Positions 4,695-11,997 of a DNA stretch of 45,080 nucleotides are shown here, one piece after another (position 1 is the stretch's first letter; each line of letters starts with the position of its first letter). The notes below the pieces were generated by a model. It ran no database searches. It had not been told where the DNA came from and saw nothing but the letters and a program-made list of their open reading frames with translations. Source of the DNA: a virus; IMG/VR virus record IMGVR_UViG_3300047548_000225, positions 1 through 45,080 of that record. One strand, 5' to 3'. The position numbers and the translations under genes are program-made.

Positions 4695-5315
4695 ATGTAC
4701 TATTTGGTCTACAAAATCACAAATACCTTAAATGGTAAAACCTATATCGGATGTCATAAAACCAAAGACAAAAACGATGGTTATATGGGTTCTGGTAAAC
4801 ACATCAAACGAGCAATAAACAAATATGGTGTTGATAACTTCACGAAAGAAATCATCGCTGAATGTTCTTGCTCTGAAGAGATGTTTGCAAAAGAAAAAGA
4901 ACTTGTCGTTCTTGATGAAATGAGTTATAATATGAAGGTTGGTGGCGAAGGTGGTTTCGACTATCTTAATAACACTGGTCTTAATACTTCTTGGAAAGAT
5001 AAACAAGAGAGAAACTCTAAGATATCAAAAGCGATAAAGGATAAGTGGGAGTCAGATCCAACTTATGCCAAAGCGTTACGAGAAAGACTGGGGGTCAGAA
5101 CCGATAATTTTATTGAGTCTGCCAAAGTTTCTTTCTTGGGTAAAGAGCATACTGATGAAACTAAAGAAAAGATTAGAAAATCAGTAGCAGGTAAACATGT
5201 TGGTGTACTAAATTCTCAACACGGAACTATGTGGATAACGAATGGAGTTTCCAACAAAAAGATAGACAAAACTGATTTAATACCAGAAGGGTGGAGAAGA
5301 GGTAGAGTTTTATAA
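4695..5315 (+). CDS. GIY-YIG homing endonuclease, second copy
   Basis: 206 aa, paralogous to the protein at 3659 along its length: N-terminal YLVYKITN...GKTYIGCH, core DGYMGSGK, central LGKEHTDETKEKIRKSVAGK repeat, and C-terminal GTMWITNG and IPEGWRRGR. The GIY-YIG domain supplies the catalytic Tyr/Arg/Glu set and the C-terminal repeats the target binding. It lies between tRNA-Trp and tRNA-Gly, three bases before the latter, so copies appear to insert at tRNA boundaries. A late promoter precedes it. Confidence 0.9.
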   Translation: MYYLVYKITNTLNGKTYIGCHKTKDKNDGYMGSGKHIKRAINKYGVDNFTKEIIAECSCSEEMFAKEKELVVLDEMSYNMKVGGEGGFDYLNNTGLNTSWKDKQERNSKISKAIKDKWESDPTYAKALRERLGVRTDNFIESAKVSFLGKEHTDETKEKIRKSVAGKHVGVLNSQHGTMWITNGVSNKKIDKTDLIPEGWRRGRVL

Positions 5316-5317
5316 AT

Positions 5318-5391
5318 GCGGGTAAGCACGAGGTGTGTCGCCAGCCTTCCAAGCTGCGCAGGGTCGAGTTCGATTCTCGCTATCCGCTCCA
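5318..5391 (+). tRNA. tRNA-Gly(TCC)
   Basis: Acceptor GCGGGTA/TATCCGC, loop CTTCCAA (TCC, reads GGA), T arm CGAG-TTCGATT-CTCG, discriminator U73 as in bacterial glycine tRNAs, encoded CCA. Last tRNA of the cluster. Confidence 0.93.
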
Positions 5392-5422
5392 AATTTAAGA
5401 AGAGGTAAGAATTGAGGTAATC

Positions 5423-5905
5423 ATGAAAAAACTAGACATTGACGAAGTTAAAGCGTTCATTGAAGCACAAAGTCCCGCTACAAAAATCTACATTGGTGGT
5501 GACTCAGAACGATTCCCTATCGGAAATGACTGGTACGCTGATTACACTCTTGCCATTGTAGTACATATTGACGGTAAACATGGATGTAAGATTTTCGGTG
5601 AAGTTCAAAGAGAACGTGACTGGGATCAAAAGAAGAATCGTCCACGTATGCGTCTAATGAATGAAACAATGAAGGTTGCCGAATTGTATCTAAAGTTACA
5701 CGATGTCTTAGAAGACAGAGATGTAGAAATCCATCTAGACATCAATCCAGATGAAAGATATGGTTCTAGTTGTGTTATCAACGAAGCAGTTGGTTATATC
5801 AAAGGGATGTGTAATGTTATTCCTATGGTTAAACCACGTGCTTGGGCAGCATCATATTGTGCCGACCGACTAAAACACATCCTTTCTACACAGAAAGCAG
5901 CCTGA
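5423..5905 (+). CDS. RNase H-like protein (YkuK/DUF458 type)
   Basis: 160 aa. The pattern IYIGGDSER near residues 22-30, an internal strand LAIVVHIDGKHGCKIFGEV, LDINPDE near 105-111 and a C-terminal KPRAWAASYCADR fits the RNase H-like YkuK family, with acidic residues on strands 1 and 4 as candidate metal ligands. Members are predicted nucleases of unknown substrate. Starts at an ATG about 15 nt after GAGGTAAG. Follows the tRNA cluster and precedes an HNH endonuclease. Confidence 0.7.
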   Translation: MKKLDIDEVKAFIEAQSPATKIYIGGDSERFPIGNDWYADYTLAIVVHIDGKHGCKIFGEVQRERDWDQKKNRPRMRLMNETMKVAELYLKLHDVLEDRDVEIHLDINPDERYGSSCVINEAVGYIKGMCNVIPMVKPRAWAASYCADRLKHILSTQKAA

Positions 5906-5921
5906 CTGAAATCAGCGACTT

Positions 5922-5929
5922 TATAAATA
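5922..5929 (+). promoter_or_regulatory. T4-type late promoter (TATAAATA)
   Basis: TATAAATA 30 nt upstream of the HNH homing endonuclease at 5959: the third homing gene preceded by this element. Confidence 0.7.
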
Positions 5930-5958
5930 AGATTATAAGGTTGCTGACAGAGGTTAAA

Positions 5959-6549
5959 ATGAATTACGAAAGAATCTACAACCAGATTGTAGAACGAGCA
6001 AAGTGCCGAATTATTGATGGGTATATGGAACGACATCATATCGTTCCTAGATCCCTGGGTGGTTCAGACGATATTTCCAATTTAGTATCACTCACTGCAA
6101 GAGAGCATTATTTGTGTCACTGGTTATTGGCAAAACACACCAATGATAAGAGAATGTGGTTAGCGTTTTCGATGATGACTGTCTCTTCAGATAAGCATCA
6201 AAGAATAAAGAGTGGTAGATTATTTGAACGTGCACGAATTGCAAGAGCATATGGTATCTCTGGAGAGAATAATCCAATGTTCGGTAAGAAGTCTGCTTGT
6301 GTTAGTCACACAGAAGAAACTAAAGCAAAGATTCGTGCATCGAAGTTAGGTAAGAAAAGAGATCCATTCAATCGGACTCCTGCTTCACAGGAAACGAAAG
6401 ATAGAATCTCTGCTGCGAATAAAGGTAAAGTTCCTCATAATAAAGGTAAAACTGCACCGAAGTTTGAATGCCCTCATTGTAAGAAAATGGTTGATGCTAT
6501 GAATCTTGCGAAGTGGCATAACGATAAGTGTAAACAAAAGGCAGCATAA
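5959..6549 (+). CDS. HNH homing endonuclease
   Basis: 196 aa from the ATG at 5959. The HNH/beta-beta-alpha-metal core is at residues 23-60 (ERHHIVPRSLGG, N41, H50). Two NUMOD3-like DNA-binding segments follow (NPMFGKK...HTEETKAKIRASKLGKK and TKDRISAANKGK), then a C-terminal zinc-knuckle CPHCKK...HNDKC. It nicks or cuts DNA to spread. The zinc tail resembles that of the orphan minus-strand protein at 28503, suggesting shared origin. Confidence 0.88.
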   Translation: MNYERIYNQIVERAKCRIIDGYMERHHIVPRSLGGSDDISNLVSLTAREHYLCHWLLAKHTNDKRMWLAFSMMTVSSDKHQRIKSGRLFERARIARAYGISGENNPMFGKKSACVSHTEETKAKIRASKLGKKRDPFNRTPASQETKDRISAANKGKVPHNKGKTAPKFECPHCKKMVDAMNLAKWHNDKCKQKAA

Positions 6550-6552
6550 CAG

Positions 6553-6581
6553 TTGCCTTGCAAACAAAATTACTGTATAAT
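6553..6581 (+). promoter_or_regulatory. Sigma70-like promoter
   Basis: TTGCCT 6553-6558, 17-nt spacer, TATAAT 6576-6581, 29 nt before the ATG at 6610. Confidence 0.8.
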
Positions 6582-6609
6582 TGTTTTATTGAATTGAAAA
6601 GGATTGAAA

Positions 6610-7188
6610 ATGGAAATTAACCTACGTAAAGCCAACGCCATCCAAGCAGAGATCCGTCGTGCGATCAATGCAAGCGAAGGCAAGAACACCATCAGCGTCA
6701 GTGAGTTCACTGAGAATCTAGCAGCTGAAATCGAAACTGCTAAGAGTCAGTATATTACTGACGTAAAGCGTAAGGTAGCACTAACCAATGCTCTTTACAA
6801 TATCCGTAAGAGCGTAGCAGAAGCAAATGCCACTGCTGGTATCAACGCCATCCTAACCGATGTGCAGGGTATCGAAGCTGAGATGTCTATCTTCAGCACC
6901 GTGGCTAACCAGTCTGTTGGTAAATCTCTAACTGAGATTGAAGCACGTCTTGAGAAGATCAAGACTGCACCACAGGATGCTCGTAGCGCAATCTACGGTG
7001 AACGTTACAATAACGTGGAAACTAGCGTAGTTGAACAGGGAACTGTAGACAACGCTAAGGTACGTGTGAAGGAACTGAAGCGTCAGCGTCAGAACCTACA
7101 GGATAAACTGTTGGCATTGAATGTCAACACTCTCATTACCGTTGGTAGTGTAGACGAGAATGTTCTGAAGTTGGAAGGCATTCTCTAA
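6610..7188 (+). CDS. Coiled-coil protein of unknown function
   Basis: 192 aa. The ATG at 6610 is preferred over TTG 6604 because the AAGG at 6599-6602 fits it. Almost entirely helical and charged, with heptad-like stretches at about 1-60 (RKANAIQAEIRRAINASEG) and at 150-175 (VKELKRQRQNLQDKLLAL). No signal or membrane segment. Transcribed from its own promoter; the same transcript continues into the structured RNA at 7195-7448 before a terminator. Family not recognised. Confidence 0.75.
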   Translation: MEINLRKANAIQAEIRRAINASEGKNTISVSEFTENLAAEIETAKSQYITDVKRKVALTNALYNIRKSVAEANATAGINAILTDVQGIEAEMSIFSTVANQSVGKSLTEIEARLEKIKTAPQDARSAIYGERYNNVETSVVEQGTVDNAKVRVKELKRQRQNLQDKLLALNVNTLITVGSVDENVLKLEGIL

Positions 7189-7194
7189 AAGTTT

Positions 7195-7448
7195 GGGGAC
7201 ACGTGGATAGGAGAGTTAGGTAGTTCGCAAACCAATATCGACCTTGTACTCGATAATGGACAGGATTTGGTCTTGAAAACCAGCTCCCGACTAATTTGCC
7301 CATCCCTATGTTGCATGCTCCACGCATATACTGGACTGTTATAGTCGCTGCTTGTTGTTACGTGGATGAAACTTTGTGGGCTGTTTGTTGCTACTTGCTA
7401 GTTTGCAAATTGCTCTGCGACTATCGCTTGAATTGAAGCGTTGTTCCC
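7195..7448 (+). ncRNA. 254-nt multibranched structured RNA
   Basis: The terminal helix GGGGACA (7195-7201) pairs with TGTTCCC (7442-7448). It encloses arm 1 closed by CGTGGA/TCCACG (7202-7207, 7319-7324), arm 2 closed by ATAGTCGC/GCGACTAT (7341-7348, 7417-7424) and arm 3 CGCTT-GAATTG-AAGCG (7425-7440). Arms 2 and 3 abut. Arm 1 contains tRNA-like hairpins such as TGGT-CTTGAAA-ACCA. Followed by ACC and a terminator. It could be a 3' UTR element or a processed RNA; no known family recognised. Confidence 0.6.
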
Positions 7449-7465
7449 ACCTCCAAAAATAATTT

Positions 7466-7495
7466 GCCAGAACTTCGGTTCTGGCATTTTTATTT
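7466..7495 (+). terminator. Rho-independent terminator
   Basis: Perfect 8-bp stem GCCAGAAC-TTCG-GTTCTGGC followed by ATTTTTATTT. Ends the 6553 transcript. Confidence 0.93.
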
Positions 7496-7522
7496 GCTTT
7501 GCAATCTATTATGGGGTAGAAT
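7494..7522 (+). promoter_or_regulatory. Sigma70-like promoter for the 7.5-14.5 kb operon
   Basis: TTGCTT 7494-7499, 17-nt spacer, TAGAAT 7517-7522. The -35 overlaps the T tract of the upstream terminator. A CTAAATA motif (7529-7535) follows and might give late expression. Confidence 0.7.
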
Positions 7523-7564
7523 ATACTCTAAATACGATTAGAAGTATTCACATGGAGATATTAT

Positions 7565-7777
7565 ATGCAAGAAACTACTGAAGCGAAACAACCATCTTCT
7601 TTCAAGCAAGAATGGGAAGCGAAGAAACTACTAAAGAAAGCACAGAAGAAAGCACGTAAGGCATTACAGCAACGTGGGGCTAGTCATAGCGAAGCCACTC
7701 ATATGGTTAAGCAAGCAGTGCGAAAGATCGCTGCAGATAATCGTCCAGAACGTAAAGCAGCTGGACGAGGTGGCTAA
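7565..7777 (+). CDS. Small basic helical protein
   Basis: 70 aa, first gene of the operon, with GGAGA before the ATG. Rich in Lys/Arg/Ala (LKKAQKKARKALQQRG), with a net positive charge suggesting nucleic-acid contact. Stop and next start overlap as TAATG. No family recognised. Confidence 0.7.
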   Translation: MQETTEAKQPSSFKQEWEAKKLLKKAQKKARKALQQRGASHSEATHMVKQAVRKIAADNRPERKAAGRGG

Positions 7778-7974
7778 TGTCCGTGATTCTGTCATGTGGT
7801 CATCGAGAAGACGACTTCGACAAGCATTACAGCATCATGACCAAAGATTGGTCTAGGGAAAACACGAAGGCAGTCGGATATCGTACTGTTTGTGCTGTGT
7901 GTTATAAGATGTACGAAGCAGAGGGTCTGTTACTTTACACAGACGACGAAGCAATGGAATGGATAAAGGGATAG
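7777..7974 (+). CDS. Small Cys-containing protein
   Basis: 65 aa beginning MSVILSCGHREDD, with a later CAVCYKM; the CGH and CxxC groups could bind one zinc ion. Overlaps the previous stop by one base. Similar CGH-starting small proteins are common in phage operons, function unknown. Confidence 0.7.
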   Translation: MSVILSCGHREDDFDKHYSIMTKDWSRENTKAVGYRTVCAVCYKMYEAEGLLLYTDDEAMEWIKG

Positions 7975-7975
7975 C

Positions 7976-8185
7976 ATGGATATTAAAAACTATCAGAAGT
8001 TACCAGAGAAAGCACTATCATTCGAAGAGTGGAAAGGTAACATGGCTCCGCAGTGGTCTGATGAACAAGCAAAGTCTATGTCACGACTACATAATATCGA
8101 CACCAAGAAAGAATTCGAAGACATGCTCCAACGAGAGTACCAAGAATATCTTGATAACTTAAACGGAAACTGGTTACTAAAATGA
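7976..8185 (+). CDS. Small hypothetical protein
   Basis: 69 aa, mostly helical and charged, containing LSFEEWKGNMAPQWSDEQ. The ATG follows GGGATAGC one base after the previous stop. It overlaps the next gene by four bases (ATGA), so translational coupling is likely. Not recognised. Confidence 0.7.
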   Translation: MDIKNYQKLPEKALSFEEWKGNMAPQWSDEQAKSMSRLHNIDTKKEFEDMLQREYQEYLDNLNGNWLLK

Positions 8186-8373
8186 TCACTAAAGAGAAAC
8201 TAGAACACCATATCTCTCATCTTGAAGAACAACATCGTGAACTTGATAAAGAAATCACAGAGATGGATTGCCACTGGGATGAGTCACCAGAGTGTCATGA
8301 TCTAAAGAAGAAACGACTACGTATCAAGGACGAAATCGAATCATGTAAAAGAAAGATTGTAGAACTAACCTAA
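8182..8373 (+). CDS. DUF465/YdcH-like small helical protein
   Basis: 63 aa forming two charged helices: HHISHLEEQHRELDKEITEM, then LKKKRLRIKDEIE. This pattern (H..L...H..LD..I, then LKK..L.IKDEI) matches the YdcH/DUF465 family of short antiparallel hairpins of unknown function. Starts inside the previous gene's stop (ATGA). Confidence 0.65.
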   Translation: MITKEKLEHHISHLEEQHRELDKEITEMDCHWDESPECHDLKKKRLRIKDEIESCKRKIVELT

Positions 8374-8390
8374 CCTTGGATGTCTATATT

Positions 8391-8948
8391 ATGTTTAGTG
8401 AAAGTGAAAAAAACAAAATCCTTAGTGTTAAAGAGTCCATCATTCGACATGTTGTTGAGATGTCTTCACAACCATGGATGGAACAAACTACAGCGATCGA
8501 CTGGAATAATGTCTATCTAACTGGTGGTGCAATTGCATCGCTACTACAGGGAGAAGTTCCAAAAGACTGGGACTTCTACTGTCAAGATATGACTACCATG
8601 TACGCTATTCGTGATATGCTTCTACGTCACAAAGACAAAATCAAGGATGTGGACGAGAAGTATAAAGAGTTCTATGGTGAAGATGGTAAGATGATTACCA
8701 GCCAAGCAGTCACTATGGACGACAACTCATCGTTTATCACTATGGTAACGATGCCAGCCTCTCAGATGAAGATGACATTTGATTATCTTCACTGCACACC
8801 ACACTATCATCTTGTAACTAAAACTCTACACATCAGCCCAGCGCAATACAAAGCAGCTGTTGAGAAGAAGTTGGTAGTGAACAACCCAAATACAGTCAAA
8901 GAGTGGAGAACACAGAAGTTCCTGCAGCGAGGATATACACGTGAGTAA
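8391..8948 (+). CDS. Nucleotidyltransferase-like protein
   Basis: 185 aa from the ATG at 8391; a TTG at 8376 is possible but lacks a ribosome site. The signature GGAIASLLQGEVPKDWDFYC (residues 45-64) has the GG plus D59-x-D61 arrangement of polymerase-beta nucleotidyltransferases, most like the head domain of CCA-adding/poly(A) enzymes. It lacks the usual downstream neck and body domains, so the substrate is unknown. Two tRNAs in this window lack encoded CCA, which makes a tRNA role worth testing. Confidence 0.65.
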   Translation: MFSESEKNKILSVKESIIRHVVEMSSQPWMEQTTAIDWNNVYLTGGAIASLLQGEVPKDWDFYCQDMTTMYAIRDMLLRHKDKIKDVDEKYKEFYGEDGKMITSQAVTMDDNSSFITMVTMPASQMKMTFDYLHCTPHYHLVTKTLHISPAQYKAAVEKKLVVNNPNTVKEWRTQKFLQRGYTRE

Positions 8949-9375
8949 GGTTTATGTTATTGCTGGTACTGCCACTGAGGCACGTAACTGGATTGATTCG
9001 AATATTAGGAAACGACATGCTTCTGGTAACACCAGTGTTAGTCTATCTGATTATGTAACGATCACTAGTGCCATTACTCTACGAGGAATAGTAGATCCAC
9101 ATGGGGTGTTTGTTGGTTCATGGAAGGATCGACTGGATATTGAAGAGATCGTTGAAGCACTCTTTATGTGTTCTCATGCAGTCAATCGTGACTTGGAGAA
9201 GATTCGTAACGATGTCCGTGCATTGAATCGAGTAAAACCTACTCCAAAGATCCAAGGGCTACGAGCAACCAGCATAAGCATTGGCGAACTGGCAGAGCAA
9301 CTAAGCAACGAGATTGATAATCATGTAATACAAGAAATGAGGAAGAAATATGCAGGAAATCTACCTACACCGTGA
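8941..9375 (+). CDS. Conserved phage-type protein, GTG start
   Basis: 144 aa starting at GTG 8941, with GAGG at 8929-8932; overlaps the nucleotidyltransferase end by 8 bases. The N-terminus KVYVIAGTATEARNWIDSNI looks like a Rossmann-type strand-helix with an AGT turn. The C-terminal half is helical. Not recognised further. Overlaps the next gene by 26 bases. Confidence 0.7.
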   Translation: MSKVYVIAGTATEARNWIDSNIRKRHASGNTSVSLSDYVTITSAITLRGIVDPHGVFVGSWKDRLDIEEIVEALFMCSHAVNRDLEKIRNDVRALNRVKPTPKIQGLRATSISIGELAEQLSNEIDNHVIQEMRKKYAGNLPTP

Positions 9376-9571
9376 TGATATTGAAAAGATCCTGAAGTTC
9401 GTGGATAATATCAACCCAGCAGAATCTACTAGACTCCAAGCAGGTAATGTAAAGATTACCGTTGATAACTCGTCTGGTATCGGCTCTGTTATTACTGCTA
9501 CCTGTCCGCATGAAGTCGATGGTCAGTGGGGTGAGTTTACAATTACGGTATCCTCTGTGGAGAACTGGTAA
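9350..9571 (+). CDS. Small hypothetical protein
   Basis: 73 aa with an N-terminal helix and alternating beta strands (VKITVDNSSGIGSVITATC; EFTITVSSVENW). GAGG lies at 9337-9340. Its stop overlaps the next ATG (TAATG). Function unknown. Confidence 0.65.
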   Translation: MQEIYLHRDDIEKILKFVDNINPAESTRLQAGNVKITVDNSSGIGSVITATCPHEVDGQWGEFTITVSSVENW

Positions 9572-9885
9572 TGTTACACGATCCAAAGTTCGAAACCTAT
9601 GACTATGCCATCGGTGGTAAGATGGTCGTTGGAAAAGCGACCATGGATCAATCATTCATGGAACTAATGCAGAATGGTGACTTCGATGCGAAACAGAACG
9701 TAAAGAAAACTCTCATTATGCAGATGGCTGAGTATATGCTAGAGAACAATCTAGTGGAGTTTACTCAACAGAAGGGTTTGTGCGATCCACATACTTTTCA
9801 GGATACGACAGTTATTATGGTTCGAGCATATCTGGCTCCGAATGATCAAGTTAAAATCTTAAGACTAGCGAATAAAATAGTATGA
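9571..9885 (+). CDS. Hypothetical protein
   Basis: 104 aa, mixed alpha/beta, containing MVVGKATMDQSFMELMQNGD and a C-terminal VIMVRAYLAPNDQ. Coupled to its neighbours by TAATG and ATGA overlaps. Not recognised. Confidence 0.7.
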   Translation: MLHDPKFETYDYAIGGKMVVGKATMDQSFMELMQNGDFDAKQNVKKTLIMQMAEYMLENNLVEFTQQKGLCDPHTFQDTTVIMVRAYLAPNDQVKILRLANKIV

Positions 9886-10250
9886 AGTGTATAGAATGCG
9901 GTGAACCAGCGACATGGGTTCGATCAACACAATTTGCGGGAGAGCATCCCTATTGTACCAAGCATGCTCATAAGGAGAAAGACTTTGGAAAGAATGACTC
10001 CTATGAGTACTGGTATGAGTTTAAGTATTGGACGATTTGCTTTCCTGGAGAGCATGGTCAGAACGTAGTTGAAACGTGGTCTGACCAACAGATTCTCGAC
10101 TCCTACTGGGATCACTGGTGTGACCGTATGGAGAAGGCAGGTAAGGATCCAGAGGTACATACATACCAAGACTGTATTGATGATTGGTGTGTAGTCCACT
10201 GGGCAGTTAGAACAGACGCATGGGGTAATAAAATTGAAGAAAATAGTTAA
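9882..10250 (+). CDS. Zinc-finger-like hypothetical protein
   Basis: 122 aa. The N-terminal CIECGEPATW...YCTKHAH presents four Cys/His ligands typical of a zinc knuckle. The rest is Trp/Tyr-rich and acidic (WYEFKYWTICFPGEHGQ). The start overlaps the previous stop. Unknown function. Confidence 0.68.
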   Translation: MKCIECGEPATWVRSTQFAGEHPYCTKHAHKEKDFGKNDSYEYWYEFKYWTICFPGEHGQNVVETWSDQQILDSYWDHWCDRMEKAGKDPEVHTYQDCIDDWCVVHWAVRTDAWGNKIEENS

Positions 10251-10515
10251 GATTATAACATTCTACGACGATGGTACGTTCAGTGAGTCTACTCCCTACG
10301 TAGCTCCATACAATCCATCCACTCCCTATGGTCCACTCCCTAAACCATATACACCACCAACATTCCCTGATAATTTCACTCCATACTGGGAAACCAAGAA
10401 GTGCCCTAAGTGCGGTATTAAGTTAGATGGTCCAATGGGCTACGTTTGTCCTAATAATCCCTGTCCCACTGGTCTTGGTGGATCATGGTGTAGTACGACT
10501 GGAGATTGTGTATAA
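10234..10515 (+). CDS. Proline-rich zinc-ribbon protein, TTG start
   Basis: 93 aa starting at TTG 10234 within the end of the previous gene. The N-terminal strand KKIVKIITFYDDGTFSES is followed by a Pro/Tyr-rich linker (about 23-50) and a C-terminal zinc ribbon (CPKCG...C..NPC). Widespread among phages in this form, with no assigned role. Confidence 0.65.
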   Translation: MKKIVKIITFYDDGTFSESTPYVAPYNPSTPYGPLPKPYTPPTFPDNFTPYWETKKCPKCGIKLDGPMGYVCPNNPCPTGLGGSWCSTTGDCV

Positions 10516-10715
10516 TGGAAGATAAAGCACTCCCGATGAAGACCATCTATCAACCTAATGGTAATCCCTACCTTTCGATTATAGATGACGATCCAATGAT
10601 TAAGATTCAGCTACACTCCTATGATAAAGACTACGCTCGTCCGATCTTTCTAAACATCGACAAGCGATGCCTCTCTGAACTAATCCAAGCACTGGAAACA
10701 ATGGAAGAATGGTAA
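10515..10715 (+). CDS. Small hypothetical protein
   Basis: 66 aa from the ATG at 10515 (TAATG overlap). Contains NPYLSIIDDDPMIKIQLHSYD and a C-terminal helix LSELIQALETMEEW. Not recognised. Confidence 0.65.
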   Translation: MEDKALPMKTIYQPNGNPYLSIIDDDPMIKIQLHSYDKDYARPIFLNIDKRCLSELIQALETMEEW

Positions 10716-10930
10716 TGTGTCACTGCTATGAATGTAACAAGGATAGAACAGTAGATGGTCTACCCTATGCTTTAACGAGAATGATTGTGTGTCCGATCTG
10801 TGGAAACAAGAGATGTCCACATGCAACCGATCATAATAATCCCTGTACGAACTCCAATGAACCGAATCAGACTGGCTCTCGATACTCCAACGACTGGGAT
10901 AACTGGAAGGCTAATAAGGATATATTATGA
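10715..10930 (+). CDS. Small zinc-binding protein
   Basis: 71 aa from the ATG at 10715; an ATG at 10709 is also in frame. Contains CHCYECNKDR and CPICGNKRCPHATDH...C, enough Cys/His for two zinc sites. This arrangement is common in phage and bacterial small proteins without known function. Confidence 0.68.
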   Translation: MCHCYECNKDRTVDGLPYALTRMIVCPICGNKRCPHATDHNNPCTNSNEPNQTGSRYSNDWDNWKANKDIL

Positions 10931-11196
10931 ACTGGCTCGCTAAGGTTACACCCATCTCCAATGCTCGAAAGGTAGAGGATTTAACTCTCGAAGAACACCT
11001 AGAACAGATGCGTTACTACGGTAAGCCACGAGTATCCCTAATGAGCGATGGCTGGTATTCCTGTATCGAAATGAACACCAATACGACTGGTACATCCTTT
11101 GAGGTTAAGTCTGACTTCAACTGTCCGACTCCAACTCTGGCAGCAAAACAGTGCCATGAACGTATACTGAATGCACTAAAGGAACTAACAAAATGA
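10927..11196 (+). CDS. Conserved small phage protein
   Basis: 89 aa: helix (LEEHLEQMRYYGKPRVSLMS), then a beta strand region DGWYSCIEMNTNTTGTSFEVKSDF and a helix with CHERILNALKELTK. ATGA overlaps on both sides. Similar short proteins occur in many phages, role unknown. Confidence 0.68.
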   Translation: MNWLAKVTPISNARKVEDLTLEEHLEQMRYYGKPRVSLMSDGWYSCIEMNTNTTGTSFEVKSDFNCPTPTLAAKQCHERILNALKELTK

Positions 11197-11567
11197 AAGT
11201 AACTGAAGACCAATTTAGATATGAATGGTTCTCTGGTACTGGTAAAGGTGGACAACATCGAAATAAGCATCAAAACTGCTGTCGATGCATCCATGAACCC
11301 ACTGGTATTCAAGCCAATGGTACAAACTCCAGATCCAGAGAGGACAATAAAAGGATGGCGTATATCAACTGTCTATCCCGAGTCCAAGCACATTATCATA
11401 AAGATAAAGAACGATTTCTGGCTGGGAATGAGCGTATTCGTACCTATCATGAACCAGATAATCGAGTAACCGACCACGCTTCTGGTCATCAGGATACATG
11501 GACGAATATTATTGAGAAGTGTAATCTAGAAGAAATGATCGAAGCAAGAGCAAAGGTAATGAGATAA
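11193..11567 (+). CDS. GGQ release-factor-domain protein (ArfB/PrfH-like)
   Basis: 124 aa with a compact class I release-factor catalytic domain: SGTGKGGQHRNKHQNCCRC, with G19-G20-Q21 as the peptidyl-tRNA hydrolysis loop. The codon-recognition domains of RF1/RF2 are absent, as in ArfB/YaeJ and PrfH. The C-terminal half is basic and helical, as expected for a tail near the mRNA channel. The likely role is hydrolysis of peptidyl-tRNA on stalled or damaged ribosomes. Together with the phage tmRNA at 30.0 kb it gives the phage two rescue routes (inference). Translationally coupled in the operon. Confidence 0.82.
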   Translation: MKVTEDQFRYEWFSGTGKGGQHRNKHQNCCRCIHEPTGIQANGTNSRSREDNKRMAYINCLSRVQAHYHKDKERFLAGNERIRTYHEPDNRVTDHASGHQDTWTNIIEKCNLEEMIEARAKVMR

Positions 11568-11764
11568 TGAATACAAGCGAACAACTAAAGAACATCTGCA
11601 ACGATCTAGTAATCGGTCTTGCTGGTCTAGAGAATGCCGAACTCTGGTGGTCTAGTCCAAATAAGGCATTCTATGGTCGAACTCCAAATGAGCAGTGGGA
11701 GAAAGGTTCAGACCAAGTAATTAACTACCTAATGCATCACTCATTCGCTGGAGGTGGCTCATGA
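11567..11764 (+). CDS. Small protein resembling ParS/MbcA-type domain
   Basis: 65 aa. The core AELWWSSPNKAFYGRTPNEQ followed by GSDQVINYLMHHSFAGG resembles the C-terminal DUF2384 (MbcA/ParS) antitoxin domain (W..PN..L.G.TP...). No toxin partner is visible next to it, so an antitoxin function is only a possibility. TAATG and ATGA junctions. Confidence 0.5.
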   Translation: MNTSEQLKNICNDLVIGLAGLENAELWWSSPNKAFYGRTPNEQWEKGSDQVINYLMHHSFAGGGS

Positions 11765-11997
11765 GATTCCTACTATTACTACCACTCTTACTATTAACAG
11801 CGTGTGATAATCGTCCACTCGACCAACGAGAGTATCGTGTGGAACAACTGGAGAACATTCCTCAACTAAAGGGGTGCGTCTATATTAATGTGGATAGTAT
11901 CAAGGTTATTCGCTGTCCGAACTCTTCTACATCTACTCAGTGGACGACTAGCAATGGAAAGCAAACAAGAACCCATAACGCAATGGTGATCGACTAA
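11761..11997 (+). CDS. Small lipoprotein
   Basis: 78 aa. Signal MRFLLLLPLLLLTAC has a lipobox LTAC with the lipidation Cys at 15; Asp follows at position 16, which in enterobacteria signals retention at the inner membrane. The mature part is polar. Phage lipoproteins often block superinfection at the envelope, but nothing here identifies the target. Confidence 0.75.
   Translation: MRFLLLLPLLLLTACDNRPLDQREYRVEQLENIPQLKGCVYINVDSIKVIRCPNSSTSTQWTTSNGKQTRTHNAMVID

Noticed and set aside
7267-7283. Anticodon-arm look-alike that would read as tRNA-Ser(TGA)
   Set aside because: No matching acceptor, D or T arms around it; it fits as a hairpin of the 7195-7448 RNA.
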